A stretch of 32,218 nt of DNA from an uncultured Anaerococcus sp. (lineage in GTDB: Bacteria > Bacillota_A > Clostridia > Tissierellales > Peptoniphilaceae), in contig CABTWT010000003.1 of assembly GCA_902488555.1 (NCBI GenBank), positions 1 to 32,218 of the forward strand, written 5' to 3'. The position numbers and the translations under genes are program-made. A model generated the notes under the pieces. That model made no database searches, was not told where the DNA came from, and worked only from the letters and a program-made list of their open reading frames with translations. The number at the start of each line of letters is the position of its first letter. Within the stretch, counting starts at the first letter, position 1. This document shows, one piece after another, positions 31,275-32,218 of the stretch.

Positions 31275-32218
31275 ATGGAAATAATTAAAAGGGATGGGAC
31301 CTATGTTCCATTCGAACAAGAAAAAATTGAGCTAGCAATAAAAAAATCTTTTGCTTCTGTAGGTTCTATGGTTACTGATGAAAAACTAAGATATATGTCA
31401 GACAAAATTGTAGCAACAATCAAAGAAAAATATCCTAAAGACCACACAGTCACAGTAGAAGAAGTACAAGATTTAGTTGAGCTAACTCTTATAGATGAAA
31501 ATTATTACAGAGAAGTAAAATCTTACATCCTATACAGAGCCAAACACAATATGGATCGTAAGGTTATTACTGATTTTGAAAACTTTATTACTGATAAAGA
31601 AGTACTTAGAATACTTGAAGAAATCCAAGAAGAGTTTGACAACCAAAGATATCCAATTGAATCTTTGTATTTAAAATTTGAATCTTTCACCAAGCCAAAT
31701 ATGACAGATATGGACTACCTAAAAGCCTTAATCCGTGCTGCAAGCGAGCTTACAAGTAAGGAAGGTCCAGATTGGGAAATCATAGCAGCTAGGTTTTTGA
31801 TGCATGAAATCGACCTAGAGATAGAAAGAAACGAGGAAAGATTTGATATTTACGACTTCAAATCAAAAGTTGAATACCTCACTCAAGCAGGTCTTTATGG
31901 AGAATATATCTTAGAAAATTACAGTTCTGATGACCTTGATGAACTTGAAAGCTACCTTAACAAGGACCGCGACAAGTTGTTTACATTCTCTGGTCTAGAC
32001 TTAGTAAAGAAAAGATATCTTATAAAGACCTTTACAGGAGATATCATAGAAAGTGTCCAAGAAATGTTTATGGGCATTGCCATGCACCTGGCTATTCCAG
32101 AAAAAGACAGAGTGGCCTTTGCCAAAAGACTTTATGATATACTTTCAAGCCTAAAAGCAACTATGGCAACCCCAACTATGACTAATGCTAGAAAGCCTTT
32201 TAATCAGCTTTCAAGCTG
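31275..32218 (+). CDS. nrdA: Ribonucleoside-diphosphate reductase alpha subunit (class I), 5' part
   Basis: The frame is open from ATG 31275, behind GAGGAG, to the window end (314 complete codons). Residues about 2-85 form an ATP-cone, beginning IIKRDGTYVPFEQEKIELAI, the allosteric activity domain. Next comes the R1 N-terminal domain, then FSGLDLVKKRYLIK and ESVQEMFMGIAMHL, and finally ATMATPTMTNARKP leading into QLSS. The last matches the PTxxNAG...QLSSC block of class I large subunits, whose active-site Cys would be the next codon. The enzyme reduces ribonucleotides for DNA synthesis. Class I needs a small subunit, not seen here. The NrdR boxes upstream agree. Partial at the 3' end. Confidence 0.9.
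   Translation, partial: MEIIKRDGTYVPFEQEKIELAIKKSFASVGSMVTDEKLRYMSDKIVATIKEKYPKDHTVTVEEVQDLVELTLIDENYYREVKSYILYRAKHNMDRKVITDFENFITDKEVLRILEEIQEEFDNQRYPIESLYLKFESFTKPNMTDMDYLKALIRAASELTSKEGPDWEIIAARFLMHEIDLEIERNEERFDIYDFKSKVEYLTQAGLYGEYILENYSSDDLDELESYLNKDRDKLFTFSGLDLVKKRYLIKTFTGDIIESVQEMFMGIAMHLAIPEKDRVAFAKRLYDILSSLKATMATPTMTNARKPFNQLSS

Overview
The window is low-GC (AT-rich), gene-dense DNA with strong Shine-Dalgarno sites, many extended -10 promoters (TGn before the -10) and short U-tract terminators. Gene content points to a strictly anaerobic, amino-acid-fermenting Firmicute, most likely of the Peptoniphilaceae (Anaerococcus/Peptoniphilus type). The placement is inferred from gene content; no rRNA is present. 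Most of the window is one catabolic programme: fermentation of glutamate, and probably of glutamate precursors, by the 2-hydroxyglutarate pathway.

Layout. 1-761: decayed remnant of a DUF1538 membrane-protein gene fused to the tail of a P-II-like gene. 926-2118: trxA-trxB; the reductase lacks NADPH-binding motifs. 2233-4686: a MarR regulator abutting ftsH. 4845-6496: bioY-birA (biotin uptake and protein biotinylation). 6589-7359: a carbon-nitrogen hydrolase. 7604-8836: a sodium/glutamate symporter (GltS). 9237-12505: gcdD-gcdC-gcdB (delta, biotin-carrier and Na+-pump subunits of glutaconyl-CoA decarboxylase) followed by a second GltS. 12674-16429: pxpA, an NRAMP-like carrier, pxpB, pxpC (5-oxoprolinase). 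16499-17290: a paralogue of the first hydrolase. 17414-18358: a 2-hydroxyacid dehydrogenase proposed as 2-hydroxyglutarate dehydrogenase, convergent with gdh (18805-20070, minus strand). 20482-24849: a BspA-type leucine-rich-repeat protein, a 52-residue acidic ORF, gctA-gctB and gcdA. 24996-28372: hgdC-hgdA-hgdB. 28663-29650: a frameshifted Ldh_2-type dehydrogenase. 29637-31092: sppA and an RDD membrane protein. 31275-end: the 5' part of nrdA behind NrdR-like boxes.

How the genes work together (pathway knowledge plus inference). GltS carriers import glutamate with Na+; PxpABC opens 5-oxoproline to glutamate; the two hydrolases may release acids from amides. Gdh makes 2-oxoglutarate and NADH, and the 2-hydroxyacid dehydrogenase consumes NADH to make 2-hydroxyglutarate. 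GctAB activates it with CoA, HgdC-primed HgdAB dehydrates it to glutaconyl-CoA, and GcdA plus GcdBCD decarboxylates it to crotonyl-CoA while exporting Na+. The exported Na+ can drive GltS again. BioY and BirA supply the biotin that GcdC carries. Butyrate-forming steps after crotonyl-CoA are not in the window.

The points most worth checking are a natural substitution in the BirA biotinyl-adenylate loop, a TrxB without NADPH motifs, an NRAMP-like carrier without metal ligands inside the 5-oxoprolinase operon, two identical 11-bp palindromes flanking the gcd leader, an HgdB lacking the usual cluster cysteines, and two broken genes. No tRNA, rRNA, CRISPR array, insertion sequence or phage gene was recognised.
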